64,000 nt of DNA from Paracentrotus lividus (lineage: Eukaryota > Echinodermata > Echinoidea > Camarodonta > Echinidae): contig CALNVZ010002100.1 of assembly GCA_940671915.1 (NCBI GenBank), positions 17,748,857 to 17,812,856 of the forward strand. Direction: 5' to 3'. Numbering within the stretch: the stretch's first letter is position 1; every line of letters starts with the position of its first letter. The notes beneath the pieces are model-generated. The model saw nothing but the letters and a program-made list of their open reading frames with translations, ran no database searches and had not been told where the DNA came from. Shown here in pieces: positions 17,138-50,917 of this stretch. The position numbers were made by a program, and so were the translations under genes.

Positions 17138-18543
17138 CTGTCCATCTCTGTTTGCTGTCTATACGCTTGCCAATGCATTTTCCTCGCTCACACATGTTCC
17201 ATTTCCATCAATTATTTTCAATTCAGGAGTCTCGTTGATTCTCAGAATCTAGGGTCGTTGGCAGAGACTCTGGCTCTTAATATTTCCCGCGTTATTTGCG
17301 TCGACTTGGATAGCTCAATATAGATGTATCAAATAAAATATTTGCATTGGGATTAATGATAAATGTATTTTGTCGTATAGCAGCAGCAGGTCCAAGATTT
17401 TTTTTCTTGGGGTGGCATAAGGGCACAGACGACAATATGAAAAAGAGGAAGTTTACGACTCTACTAAATTTATGCAAATTCGCATTCTGTAGAATATTGA
17501 TAGTCGGGGAGGGGTGTTCATCTTTGCAGATTAAATGAAAGCGTTAATATAGTACGTAAAGTAGCAAAGCAAAATGAAGAAATGTAATTAATGAGGAAGA
17601 AAAAAAAATCACAGACGGATTTTTTCCCTTTTCCTTCTTCTTCTTTGATAGGTGGAGATAGCGAAATGATAGACGAATGACGTAAAGATAAAAACAAATG
17701 CTATATAAAAATAAAGAGTAATGGGTTGGAAGAGTATGATTGCTAGGTGAACGACCGCTTGAGGTCACTCGCGGTGAAAAACGCAGTGTAACCTATAGGA
17801 TAGACATGAGTTTGAACGTGATGATATCAATCGATTAAAATGGCCATCTGGGATTATTGTGATAAAGCTGATATAAATATAGCACCAATTTCTGGAACGT
17901 ATGGAAATATAAATCTTATATTATATTTGTGATATAATATTTTTTTAATGTTGAAGATGGCAGACACAGTTTGGTGAGTCAGAGAGGAAGGGTTACTGAC
18001 CCTGTATTTTGCATCAACATGGAGGGGTTTCATCAGGAGGCTATAGCCCCTTCCCTAATCGCGAATGAGTGTTGCTCACCTACCCCTCTTCCTCCCATGG
18101 TCTACATGTATATAGCTTTCGTAGGGCGAGCCTGATTTCAGAAACCCTTCGTAAAAGAGAAAAGAAAAGTATAAAATGGGTATCCAGTAGGATCATCTTT
18201 TGAGCTATTAACGGCAACCAGACATTTTAATCCAATGACCGGGGTAATGATACATTCTAAAGCGCTTTGATCAGCTATTAACGTAAAACGATATGCGCAC
18301 CAAACTTGATTCCGGTTACTTGCCACACTCAACCCGGCTGATGTAAATGGGTACCTGGCAGGAATCAGTTCCTTGAAGTGTGATATGACAGCCATGTTAA
18401 AGACAGAACTGCTCCAACAGTCTATGTGTGATACAAGAGAGCGCTATTATCAATATCATTATCGTTTCATGTTAATGAATGCTCTCTCAATTTATGCACA
18501 AACAATTAGAAAATTAATTCTTTTGTTTTACATCTTTTGACAG
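17136..18543. other. No exon recognised; expected to hold or intron-span the 5' end of the next gene
   Basis: The first recognised exon of the membrane-protein gene begins with an acceptor at 18,543, so at least one upstream exon carrying the start and probably a signal peptide is missing. I could not identify it here. Confidence 0.3.
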
Positions 18544-21500
18544 GGTAAAGTGCATGGACTGGTGTGAGTGTCTTGGAAATGAGATCGACCTGTCCTCATT
18601 TATAGACGACTACTGGGATAAATTGTGCACACTTGGTGAAAATTTGCTAGGTAAGTTATTCAGTGACAAGTATTTTTTAGACGGTTTTGAGATTCCTGAG
18701 ACTCATGAAACGTCACGGGAACTTCGGAGACGTCTCCACGTCAAGTTTCAAAACTGTCTCAAAACCGTCTCAAAGTAGTCCCGAAGTAAGATACCACAAT
18801 CAGTCTGAGAATACGGGCCTTTTGGTTATGGAGAAGAGATGTTGACAGGTATTGTTTAGGCCTTTAGACCCATGGCTCGACCATTTAAATTTTTCCCTCA
18901 AAACCAAATTTGCTTACAGAAATTATTCAAGATAGGGAGATAGGGAAAAGAGTGTCACACTTTCAACATTACAGTATCGATTTTTTTAATGTACATGTAC
19001 GTTGTTATCACGTTCTTTCTCTCTTTAAAAACAATGTCTTTCCAGGTTACGGAACGTGTCCTGGAGACCCGTCCAAAGTGGTGATCGCCCAGAGCCGGGG
19101 AGAAAGTAACTTTAAGAACTGTGTGCAAACGAGGACAAATCCTCTCATCTTTATCAAGAACGAGACGAACGGAACGGACTACGCCCTCCGTGCTTGGGAC
19201 GCCAGCCAACCAGATAGCTACGTGTTGCTGAGCGACTTCTGTGCACCTCAGTGCAACCCTCAGTGTGGTCTTGTTCTGCCACCGACCCCTCCACCACTTG
19301 ACCCAATGACGTAAGCAATATTACTACTCATAACTTTTGTACGAGTTAAAATGAATTAGGTTATTAAGTTTATGGATATTTCATTCCTTGGGGACCTAGT
19401 AACGACGTACTCAGACAACTTCTTGGTAAAGAGCAAACTACAATATTTGAAACCCATGCAGTTTGCACAAACAATATGTTGCAATGTCTGACAAATCTCT
19501 ACTAAGCTTTCTGGTTTTCAAGAACAACCTTTGTTAAAAAGGCTTTCATCAAATTATAATAACTTGGTTAAAATGGTACATTACGCCAGACCGACCCAAC
19601 TCCTAAGATTAACCGCCTCCAGACCGACATAGTCGATTGATAGTCTCGTCATGCGTAGGCCTAGAAAAGAAGGCTTGTCCTCCCTCCTTGTGTAACAAAG
19701 GAGCGCACATAAACAGTTAAAAAGTGTCTCCTTTTTTTATTGATAATTCGTTAATGTGTTCTAGATTTAAATAATAGATGAGAATAGATATTGAACATTT
19801 CTTCGATACATTTTTTAAAACAAAAATACAATTAACAATTATGTTTATTATTGACAGGACCCCTGTGAGTACACGTCAGATCATTGATGAAATGATTCCC
19901 AGGTTTAGCCCGGAACCAACTGGCATGTCAGGTAATGCAATCTCGTGTGATTTTATTTTGAATTATCTGATATAGCAAATATTTTGATTCATTGACAAAT
20001 TATAGGATGTTTGATTTGTGAAATATAAAGCAAGATTGATCATATTTGTACGGATAACTGATGTGGATGTCCATATGTTACAAAATATTAAATTAAAGCA
20101 CTTCTGCACCAGTTCTATAGGATGTGAATTGAGAGTCAATTTCGGTTATTAATAAATACGGGACACGATGAGCGTTTATTTCTAATACATTTCGTTATGT
20201 TTATGCATTGATATAATATTTTTTACTACGATCATGATGATGAGTTAACTCATTGAAATTATTTGTTAAACCCTATTTTATACGGATCATAAAATAAGCA
20301 AATAAACAATCTTTCTTTCCCCTCAAACAGGGTCGGGCCTCTCCTCTGCTGATATCAGAATTCTCGGGATTGCCGTGGGTGCCTTTTTCAGCGGACTCCT
20401 CATCTGCTGCATCGTCATGTTTGTGTGTTATTCAAGGAGGAAAAAGAACAAGAATCGAGGCCCAAAACTCCCACCTAGGTAAGCCAAAAACATTCACTCG
20501 CCCTTATTTTCAATTCTCTGGAATCAATAATCGCAGTGGTCAATGAAGACATTTGTTGCACAAACTGTTTGTAGAAAATATTACAATAGGCCTATTATTG
20601 TTTTGTCAATTTTTGCTATTGATCGCAAAACTTTGAATTTTGAAAAACGTTATCGTCACTTTTCTTCGTTTTTAATTAATAAAATTAACCCCAATCTGTG
20701 GGGAGCTCAGGAAGCGAGTCAGCATCGGTCGTTGTAGCTCGTCATATCTCGTTGTAAGTTTAACAAGGCTCATGAGCAGTTCTATTTGTGACGAATTGCT
20801 TCAAATTGTCTCGAGTTGACCAGGGTCGACTCGGTACCCGATTCTACATCGGACTCATTGTTTGACTCTCCATGAAGTGAATACAACAAAATAATATATA
20901 TATTTTAACAATTTGCTTTCTTTTGTCTGTTTTTTGTTTTTGTTTTTGTTTTTAATCTAAAGAGTGTCTAATTACTTTTTTTAATGATTAATCCCAGGCG
21001 CAACATGCCACATCACCAGAACACGGATTATGCAACGATTGAAGAGATCCAAATGTCAACGCCTAGCAACAGTAAGTTGACATTTATTTAATGTTCAAGA
21101 ATATGCCAACATATATTGACTAAATACTCGATGAGATAACCCCTTTGACACGTAACTCTGGAAGCTGAACTTGGATGGTAAATGTATCGTATATTTCTGA
21201 TACTCATTAAAATCGAGCCTGGGTATACAAGAATAGTCTTGATTGACTGATACTGTAAAACAAACTGTTGTCAACTTATAGCAGAATGGAATCAAGCAAT
21301 TTTTTAGGGAAATTTGAATTCCGGCTGTGATATTGAATGTAAGTGAAGTCATTAAAAACTACCCTTAACCGTTCAAAACAAATTAAATATGATGTTACAA
21401 TGGCATTCAAGGAACACTGAAACTCTTGAATTGTTATTTGATGTGATGAACAATGAATTTAACTTGGTGTCTTATATAATTTATCAAACAGGTCCTGCAA

Positions 21501-22879
21501 GGCGGGGAGGGGCCTATCCAAATGGGCTTTACAAAAGCGAGAGCCTATCTGCGATCAACTCACTCAACCCAGACCCGTCTCTCCATCGGTCATTATCAGA
21601 CATCGCACTTCTTGGAGACCCACCTCATCCACCAGTTCGACAAATGAGCCTTCTTCCTGGGGTCAATCCAGCACTAGCTGAAGGTACAGATGGTCGCAGT
21701 GCACCCCTAGATGCCTACGGGTATACCAAGTACTTACCGGAGGGTGAATCAGAGGGCTTGCCTTACATGCATCTCAAGGTATCCCCGACCTTTTCTGACC
21801 CTGCCACTCGGCAACAACCTACGAAGCCTCACCGATACAGAAGCAATACGGGCGACACACATGCTAATGGAGCTGATGTCGACAGGGTCATTGAAAGAAT
21901 TCGCGCACGACAGGCCATGAAGGATGGAGGCAACAGAAGGTTTGTTCCAAACCAAGCGGGTAGGACTCGGAGTTCCACTCTTGGTGACGATTACAATCGT
22001 TTAAACAGGAGTGGACATACAGGTGTTCCTCGCACAAAGAAGAACGATTCCGCTGCATTCACATCGGTCCCTGTCCATGGTCAATACCAATCTAGACCGA
22101 GAAGGTCTCCTGAAAATGTTCGCAGATGGAGATCTCTACCAGATATGACGGACGGGCAACAGGCACCACCAACGATGCAAGCTGATAATGGTGACGAGGC
22201 ACTTCCGGTGTATCATACGCTTGAAAGTAGTCCGACGAGTTCAATGGGAGACTATAGTAGAAGGAAAACGTATCAGCTTCCCAACGGACATGACGAAATT
22301 GACCATCCACTATCGAAATCGCGAGATAGCCGAGGAAGCAGACGAGCAGCATCCGAGTCGGCCCCATCTCCTATCCCCTCACCAACTCAAGACCGTACAT
22401 TGGATGACCGATACGATCCTGTCTACGAGAGCCGGCTAAACCACGGCGCCAAGACTCCCCAGACCCCAGGAGACTACCAACCTCTTTCGATCACCTGTCC
22501 TGAATACCTTGAGTTTGACGAACATCCAGTCGCTGATGGGGCGTTAGATAGTGATTCGTACCTTAAGCCCAACGGGACTCCTAGATCAGGAAAGGAGAAT
22601 GGTAGGCTAAACGGTGTCAGCGGTGGGATGCACGCACCTAGATTACAAAATGGCGGTCATCCACGCAAAAATAGCGCGCAAGATACATCACACATCTACG
22701 GGAGTGAAAACAATAATGTATCATTAAAGAATCATCCATCTAGAACAGTCGGAGGAAACACATACGCTCCTCTTAAACTCAGACAAACCGAGGATGCTTA
22801 TGATAACATGGATGATGATGATGAAATGGAAAATGGAGAATACATGTACCATCCTGCTGGTCCGGATATCATGGCTTGA
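18544..22879 (+). CDS. Unrecognised single-pass membrane protein with a tyrosine-rich cytoplasmic tail (5' end missing)
   Basis: Six exons splice cleanly: 18544-18650, 19046-19310, 19858-19931, 20331-20478, 20998-21071 and 21492-22879. All have AG acceptors and GT donors and consistent phases, and together they give about 684 residues ending in TGA at 22877-22879. The first exon starts inside a codon, so the start and a signal peptide lie upstream. The visible ectodomain is Cys-rich (CMDWCEC near the start; CAPQCNPQC near the end of exon 2) with two N-glycosylation sequons (NET, NGT) and a PPTPPP stalk. Exon 4 encodes one hydrophobic helix (ILGIAVGAFFSGLLICCIVM), a basic stop-transfer (RRKKKNKNR) and a PKLPPR SH3-type ligand. 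The ~460-residue last exon is disordered and polar, with many tyrosines. I do not recognise the family. The topology suggests a type I receptor or adhesion protein that recruits SH2/SH3 partners; this is inference. No frameshifts are seen. Confidence 0.85.
18679..18770. repeat. Intronic inverted repeat (14-bp perfect arms)
   Basis: AGACGGTTTTGAGA at 18679-18692 is the exact reverse complement of 18757-18770. It lies in the intron after the first recognised exon. The intervening bases also contain partial inverted copies, such as CGGGAACTTCGG against GTCCCGAAGT. It is probably a small foldback repeat. Confidence 0.6.
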
Positions 22880-24885
22880 AGCCACCTAGATCATCGACCT
22901 GATCTACCACAAAGTATTTATGAATATTTATTTATTGCTGAGAGGAGAGTATTTTGATAACCATGTATGTACGCTTTAAGAGGTCAACACAATTGACGAA
23001 AGACTACTACAATAGATCTACGAATGATAAGACAGTTTGATACTGAATCTGTCGTTCTTAACGACATCTCTTCAAGATGAATCGTCCAGAAGTGTATGAG
23101 TATATTCGCTTTAAGTTTTCGTAAGTGTATTACAGCTGTTTATATAAAGTAGACACAGGCGATTTGAAGTTATGCTCCGTTTGGATTAAATAGAAATGGA
23201 GGGAATGGTGACGATATTACCCCAAAAGAAAGGTGTGCTCTATGATTTTCTCTTATATGATACGTATATCGGTGCAGTCACACTGCAAACCGACAATAAT
23301 CATACATTTTGGATCTAGTATTACCTTCTCATGTTGGTCTTAGTGTCTCCTCGTCCACATGGCTTGAGTAAGAGAGTTAAACATGTTAAAGGTCAGTCAC
23401 ACCATTGCAAAAACGAGAACGTGAACATACGAATATTATTATGCACCAATCAATCGCCTGCAGGAGATATCCCAGAGTAATAAGAGTTTGTAACATATAG
23501 TCTATGTGCAAGGCACTCTGTAACTCATGATTATTATCATTATATTTGATAAATGTTTTATAATGTTGTAGACGGAGGTTACACCATACAGGCCTATGCA
23601 TCTGCCACATTTAAACTATATGCGACTGATTTTAGCATATATATCTTGTAGTTTTACTTTATATAGCTTTAGACTGACCGAAAGAAAGAAAAAAATTGCA
23701 TACGCATTTTCCGTGTGACGGAGATTTCGGTTTTGTTCATACGTATAGAACATGTAGAAGTTACTTATTCAAAAGATTTTTGGCTAGTTTCCTGTGTTTA
23801 ATATTTACGTGTATACATGCGGTACAACAGGGTTGTCAAATAATTAAGTGAATTATATTACAACACGTTATGTGATTTGCACATGTAATGATACATGTAT
23901 GTACACTTTTAAGAGGAATCTGTGATTTTAACTTTCTATAAACATGATGTAACTGAAGGCCTTCAAATATCACTTGAATTTGTAAAAGCTGCAGAGTTAT
24001 TAAACCATTCTATTTATATTCAATCTTCGTCAAAGTTGCTGCTGCATGCAGTCTGGACATATTTTTATGATAAAAATTTATTTTGGTATTCATTCAGAGA
24101 TGGGCTTATATGGTCCAAACTTGATTTTTTTATGAATATGTGATATGATTATAGCTATGGAAGAAATAATTAGCCACTTATTTGGACATGATTTTTGATG
24201 GTTTCGTGTTTTATCAAATTTCAACTGTTCAGCATGACACAGATGGATTGTTTCTTTAATAATATTAAAGCTTATATATATGTTAGAAGATTAGGCTTAT
24301 TATTGGGTTTTTTTAACTACGCTCACGTAATTCTAGTTCTTTTTTTTTGGGGGGGGGAGGGGTGAAATGAGCAAATTTAATAGATTGATAGGAAAGGTGC
24401 AATGTGACATCGCAATCGAAGGTATTTCAAATGTTCATTGTAGATCAGAAGAACGATTGGAGGTGAATCCAGTATAATTTCCAAAGATCGTATTTTTAAC
24501 GGTAATCCCAGTTGGTTTGATAAAAATGGGGAACTCTGTTAATTGATTTTTTTTTTTTCGATGTGATCTTGTACCTACAGTTAATGTCATGATCGATTAT
24601 TTCAATATTTTGTATTGTCCTACCCACGGCACTGAAGTTGACATTATGTCTACTAAAACGAATCGTAAATTTTCACATCTTTTAAAATTGGACGGTACTA
24701 AGTCTGTTATTGTCACAAACGCACCGAATGCTCTTGCTTCAAATGCTTTTTAATTGCAAATGATTGTCATTAAAATGTTATTATGTTCCAAATGAACTGT
24801 ATTTGGTATATTTACGTGATTAAACCAAATTATTTCTTGATGGAATGTGAATGTGATGAAATAAATGTTCAAAAATATATGTTGT
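22880..24885 (+). other. Probable 3' UTR of the membrane-protein gene, with AATAAA
   Basis: About 2 kb of AT-rich sequence without exons follows the stop codon. The best polyadenylation signal is AATAAA at 24860-24865, followed by a TG/T-rich stretch (ATGTTGTGTTTGTC). The UTR extent is inferred from position only. A motif like CATGTATGTAC followed by TTTAAGAGG occurs twice (about 22,963 and 23,897). Confidence 0.45.
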
Positions 24886-25917
24886 GTTTGTCTAGTCAAT
24901 TTATCATTGCATTTCTTTATTATTATGATAATTATGATTTTAGGAGTAGAAAAAAAAACCCCAGAAAAACATCTCGAGGAAGAAAAAATACATGAAAGAC
25001 TGAGATTCACATGAACGAAGAAAATGGGAAGGATATCGATATGTTTAGAGAATGAACGAGGGAAGTACTTGTTATTTAACAAAACTGGACATGAATTAAA
25101 CAGAATATAAGACAGATGAACGGAGTTGGATGTAAAACAATACATGTGACAGAGAGAGAAGCAACAAAAAGAGAAGAGAAATAGCATCGAAGAGGGGTTT
25201 GGGAAACAAGAGAGGGGATGAGAGAGAGAGAGAGAAGAAAAAAGAAAGGAGTAGATAGAGGGGGGGAAGATGACAGTGAGAGAGAAATTATTAATAAGTT
25301 GAAGAGATGAGGAGGGAGAGTGAACACAAAAAGAAAAACGATAAATGATCATATAAATATAAATTGATCGGAAAAACAATCAGCCGAATTCTGTATAATT
25401 ATGTACCAAAAAAAAAAAAAAGATCGGATGTTTTGAAATAGATTATAATAAGAATATTAATATTAATTTATAACGATTATGTGAATCTACCAGCTGTCCG
25501 CTTTGATAAGAACATCTTGTTTTCTGTATTTTTCTAAATCGACTATAATTTCATATTCACCTCATTCTCACCGGCACCGGACAAAACATAATCATCGCGG
25601 AAATTTCCCCATTTTTATTCAATTAATATAGGTATGTGATTTATTTTCTTACAGACGATTTAAGTATGTATTTTGTAAGTGTAAAAGGGATTCTTGATTC
25701 GAATAATTCTTTAATTGCTTGGCCTACTCATCCCTTAAGCTAGTAATAATACGATACTAGTTTTTGATAAAGCCTGTCATAAAGCTGCTCTTTTAACCAG
25801 ATTTTTTCGATTTCAAAACATTAACTGCTTCCTCAGTAAAAAAAAAAAATAATCCAATAATAATGTTTTTTAATTTGATAGCCAACAAAGATGTATCTCG
25901 GTTATATTTCAGCCAAG
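24886..25917. other. Intergenic spacer; GA-rich low-complexity core
   Basis: About 25,140-25,325 is purine-rich with several GAGA runs. The open frames on the minus strand here are Ser/Leu/Phe-rich products of this composition. No gene is recognised before the next start at 25,918. Confidence 0.5.
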
Positions 25918-30993
<5,076 letters not shown>

Positions 30994-31272
30994 TTTGTAA
31001 CTGAAGGTTCCAGTATGATGACAAGGGAATAACTGCATGATAAGCACACATATAAAATTTGCCAAACATTTGGAAATATTTTGCTTTCATTACCAAATTG
31101 ATAATTTTTAATCCCGAAAATCAAATAATTGCAGAAAATGTGGAAGAGAACTTTGGTCATGCATATTTTCCTTAATTCAGAATATAGATAGATTGAGAAA
31201 ATACGAAAAAAATTCAATACTCGTGAAACTGTGCATGTTTGTGTAATTATTGGTTGAACAGAGAATAATACC

Positions 31273-31278
31273 AATAAA
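31273..31278 (+). promoter_or_regulatory. Likely polyadenylation signal of the subtilase gene
   Basis: AATAAA lies about 280 bp after the TAA stop at 30991-30993, the first canonical signal downstream. The 3' UTR would be about 300 bp. Confidence 0.5.
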
Positions 31279-31704
31279 TTTCACGAGTGTAAATTTCATG
31301 CAAGGTATGTACAAATAACTAATTTCTCTCCTATGTTCACACTCAAAAGCACTTCACTCTGCACATAATATTCATTTCAATCTTTATCTCTGTCCCACTC
31401 TATCTCTCTCTCTCTTACTCTCGAGATCATTTCAAAGAAATTTTAAATTTTCTAGGGCTCACATTTTTCGTTATTTAACAGATAATTATATACTGTACAT
31501 GAATATTTTGTAACATCCCAGAATCTGACAGCTCACTCAAGTAATTAAAGTGTATGAAAATTAAATGACTACAGTCCACTCCTGTTACAATGAGGTGCTC
31601 AGTACCCAGCCAATTACATCATAACAGAATCTTATTACACAGAAGATATATACATGTATACATGGTTAGGTCACAATATTGCGTCATGACAGTCTTCTGA
31701 TTAA

Positions 31705-31789
31705 CCTGTTGGAGACGAGCTGATTTGGCTATAACACACATTTTCCATAGACCTCAGCCCGAATATATTCGGGCTCAGTCCCCAACGGG
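31705..31789. mobile_element. 85-bp TTAA-flanked MITE with central palindrome
   Basis: TTAA at 31701-31704 and 31790-31793 flanks an 85-bp unit. Its ends CCTGTTGGAGAC and (reverse complement) CCCGTTGGGGAC match at 10 of 12 positions. The centre contains the perfect palindrome AGCCCGAATATATTCGGGCT. Degenerate copies of the same unit are at about 57,301-57,390 and 59,280-59,362. TTAA target sites and CC-start ends are the piggyBac signature. Confidence 0.65.
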
Positions 31790-31797
31790 TTAAGGTC

Positions 31798-31990
31798 ATG
31801 GAAGGACGTCTCAAAGGAAGGAAGACACGTGGGAGACCCCGAAAAGCTTTCTTGGACGATATTATGATCAATTGTGGGGCAGGCAGTTATGCATAATTGA
31901 AGAGATTAGCTTATGATCGAAAAATTTGGAAAAACACTGCTTAGAGACGATGTTTTAGGTCAGCAAACCTGTCCCAGGACAGATCACTCA
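31798..31990 (+). mobile_element. Fragment of a non-LTR retrotransposon (LINE) ORF2 C-terminus
   Basis: Translation gives KTRGRPRKAFLDDI, then after a stop LKRLAYDRKIW, then a TGATGATGA tail. The RGRPRK...FLDDI...LKRLAxDRxxW pattern is what I know from the extreme C-terminus of many animal LINE endonuclease/reverse transcriptase proteins. It contains in-frame stops and is a dead 5'-truncated fragment of about 190 bp, between the subtilase and MCM6 3' ends. Confidence 0.65.
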
Positions 31991-32132
31991 TGATGATGAC
32001 ATGGTTAAAATCGTACTCATTATAACAAAAATCTTGTAGCCATCCTGATTATAACAGGAATAAACTGTACTTTTACAAGCATGCATACAAAAATAAATGC
32101 AATTGCGTCACAATATCAGAGTATAGTGCAAT

Positions 32133-33035
32133 TTTATTTATTGAATCAATCACACAAACTTTCTATTTATAGCATTACATAGTTTTACAATCAAACATTT
32201 CTTTAGCCCAACTAAAGAAATACAAATTTTCCACAAATATACATCCTACATAAAACCATTTCCATGATTTTGAAATAACTTTTTCACAGGTCTTCACACT
32301 ACTGAACAAGATTAAACAGCTAGTACATTTTGCAGATCAAAATTCCTGCACTTTCAGGTTTGATCTATTGATAAACTGATGTGTGAATGTGTAAACTCAT
32401 GGAAATATATAAATGACATTGTAATACACTTTGAGGCTTTGATCCATTACAATACAAAATAGCTCTTTTTACATAATTACATTCTATTCACATATAAACA
32501 GCCCTACATACACCACTTCTTGAATTATATTCAATTAGGTTCCTTATAACACCCTCCCAGTTAGAACAGGGAATTACATTTATATTCTTTCATACAGAGT
32601 CTAAGACTCACAAAACAAATGGGAGAATTGCTTTGTTAAAACCAAACTTGTATCCATGGTAGCCATGAGAGTGGACTGTATCACACAATGTGACATCATC
32701 ACAACATCTAAACCAACAATATCTTAACCATTTGTTGTAAACTAATTTTTTGTTTGAAATGTGACATCACCAAACCGACAGACACAATCTTCATCATTCA
32801 TGCGCCATTTTCAGAATGGGGTTGATCCATTCAGTGCAATGGATGATGTACAGTGGAAATTGATATAACAAGATCTATATAACGAAGTTCCTGATATAAA
32901 CGAGGTAATTTTGCTGGTCCCAGCTCCTTGTATTCCCGTTTTTTGCCCTGATATTACAAGATTCCCGATATAACCAGGTAAGTTCTATGGTCCAAAGGAC
33001 CTTGTTATAATGAGTTTCTACTGTGTCTTCAAAGC
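32133..33035 (-). other. Probable MCM6 3' UTR with AATAAA signals
   Basis: Two overlapping AATAAA signals on the minus strand (TTTATT at 32133-32138 and 32137-32142 on the plus strand) lie about 0.9 kb past the MCM6 stop. The UTR would include a Tigger-like repeat at 32852-33023. The subtilase polyadenylation signal is about 0.85 kb away on the other strand, so the two genes converge. Confidence 0.45.
32852..33023. mobile_element. Short pogo/Tigger-like MITE (172 bp)
   Basis: The left end CAGTGGAAATTGATATAAC and the right end, reverse complemented, CAGTAGAAACTCATTATAAC are imperfect inverted repeats. The left flank is TA; the right flank is TG, so the target duplication is not perfect. The inside repeats TATAAC motifs and GCTGGTCCCAGC. 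It begins 13 bp past the MCM6 stop codon. Confidence 0.5.
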
Positions 33036-50253
<17,218 letters not shown>

Positions 50254-50404
50254 CGTAGATCACAATTTCAAGCTTTTCCACCAGCAAAAGCAAAACAATA
50301 ATTTGACAACTATCGTAACGTTGCACACTTCTACAATGTAGTTAACCTGTTATGTTAACTCGACTCGCTCTCGATATATCATATCCAGATTCATCGCACA
50401 GTTC

Positions 50405-50412
50405 TTTCGCGC
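50405..50412 (-). promoter_or_regulatory. E2F site in the MCM6 promoter region
   Basis: TTTCGCGC fits the E2F consensus TTTSSCGC and lies about 150 bp upstream of the MCM6 ATG (50251-50253). MCM genes in animals are well-known E2F targets, induced at G1/S. No TATA box is evident nearby. The transcription start is not known from sequence. Confidence 0.6.
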
Positions 50413-50917
50413 CACGGCACCCATGTGATTTGTTTTGTGCGATCCTATCGTAGTATCTTACTCCCTACCTTGACCTTTGTATTTTGCTGTATTTAAACAC
50501 ATTTACTACCATACATTAAAAAAACATCATTGAAAAAGTATTGTTATAAGCTTAACTTTAGTTAATTTTATACAAATAGCTAGATCATAAACGAATTATT
50601 CAAAATAATGAATTGATATCAAAATTGATAAAGTTACCTTCTTGGAGTAGAATCTATTAATGGAACAGCCACACGCGGGTAATTTTCATTTTTAAAACGT
50701 AGGTGGCGTTTTGTTTAAAGGGCTTTCTGTGCATAAATTATCTTTGAGAATAGGATCTTTAATTTGATAATTGCGCGCGGCCTTCTGTTTGAATGAATAT
50801 TCTGAAATCAAAAATGACTTTTCTCTTCATGGTAATGACCCTCTCTGTTGGAAATATAAAGGATAAAATAGAAAACATTTAGAACTGGAACACAAATTGA
50901 ATAAATTAAAGGGAAAA

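Larger units (their letters stand above)
31572..32072. mobile_element. Nested repeat island: possible pogo/Tigger-like element with internal insertions
   Basis: The left edge reads TACAGTCCACTCCTGTTAC and the right edge, reverse complemented, reads TACAGTTTATTCCTGTTAT, so the ends form imperfect inverted repeats of about 24 bp starting CAGT and flanked by TA. CAGT-start ends with a TA target site are typical of pogo/Tigger elements. No transposase is visible. An 85-bp TTAA element and a LINE fragment lie inside. The end pairing is suggestive only. Confidence 0.4.

Noticed and set aside
22092-22367. Minus-strand frame with a hydrophobic start (LLVCFLGYLAISIV)
   Set aside because: Antisense shadow of the large last exon of the membrane-protein gene.
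24750-25379. 209-residue Ser/Phe/Leu-rich minus-strand frame
   Set aside because: It lies on a GA-rich low-complexity tract, has no conserved motif and overlaps the probable 3' UTR of the upstream gene.
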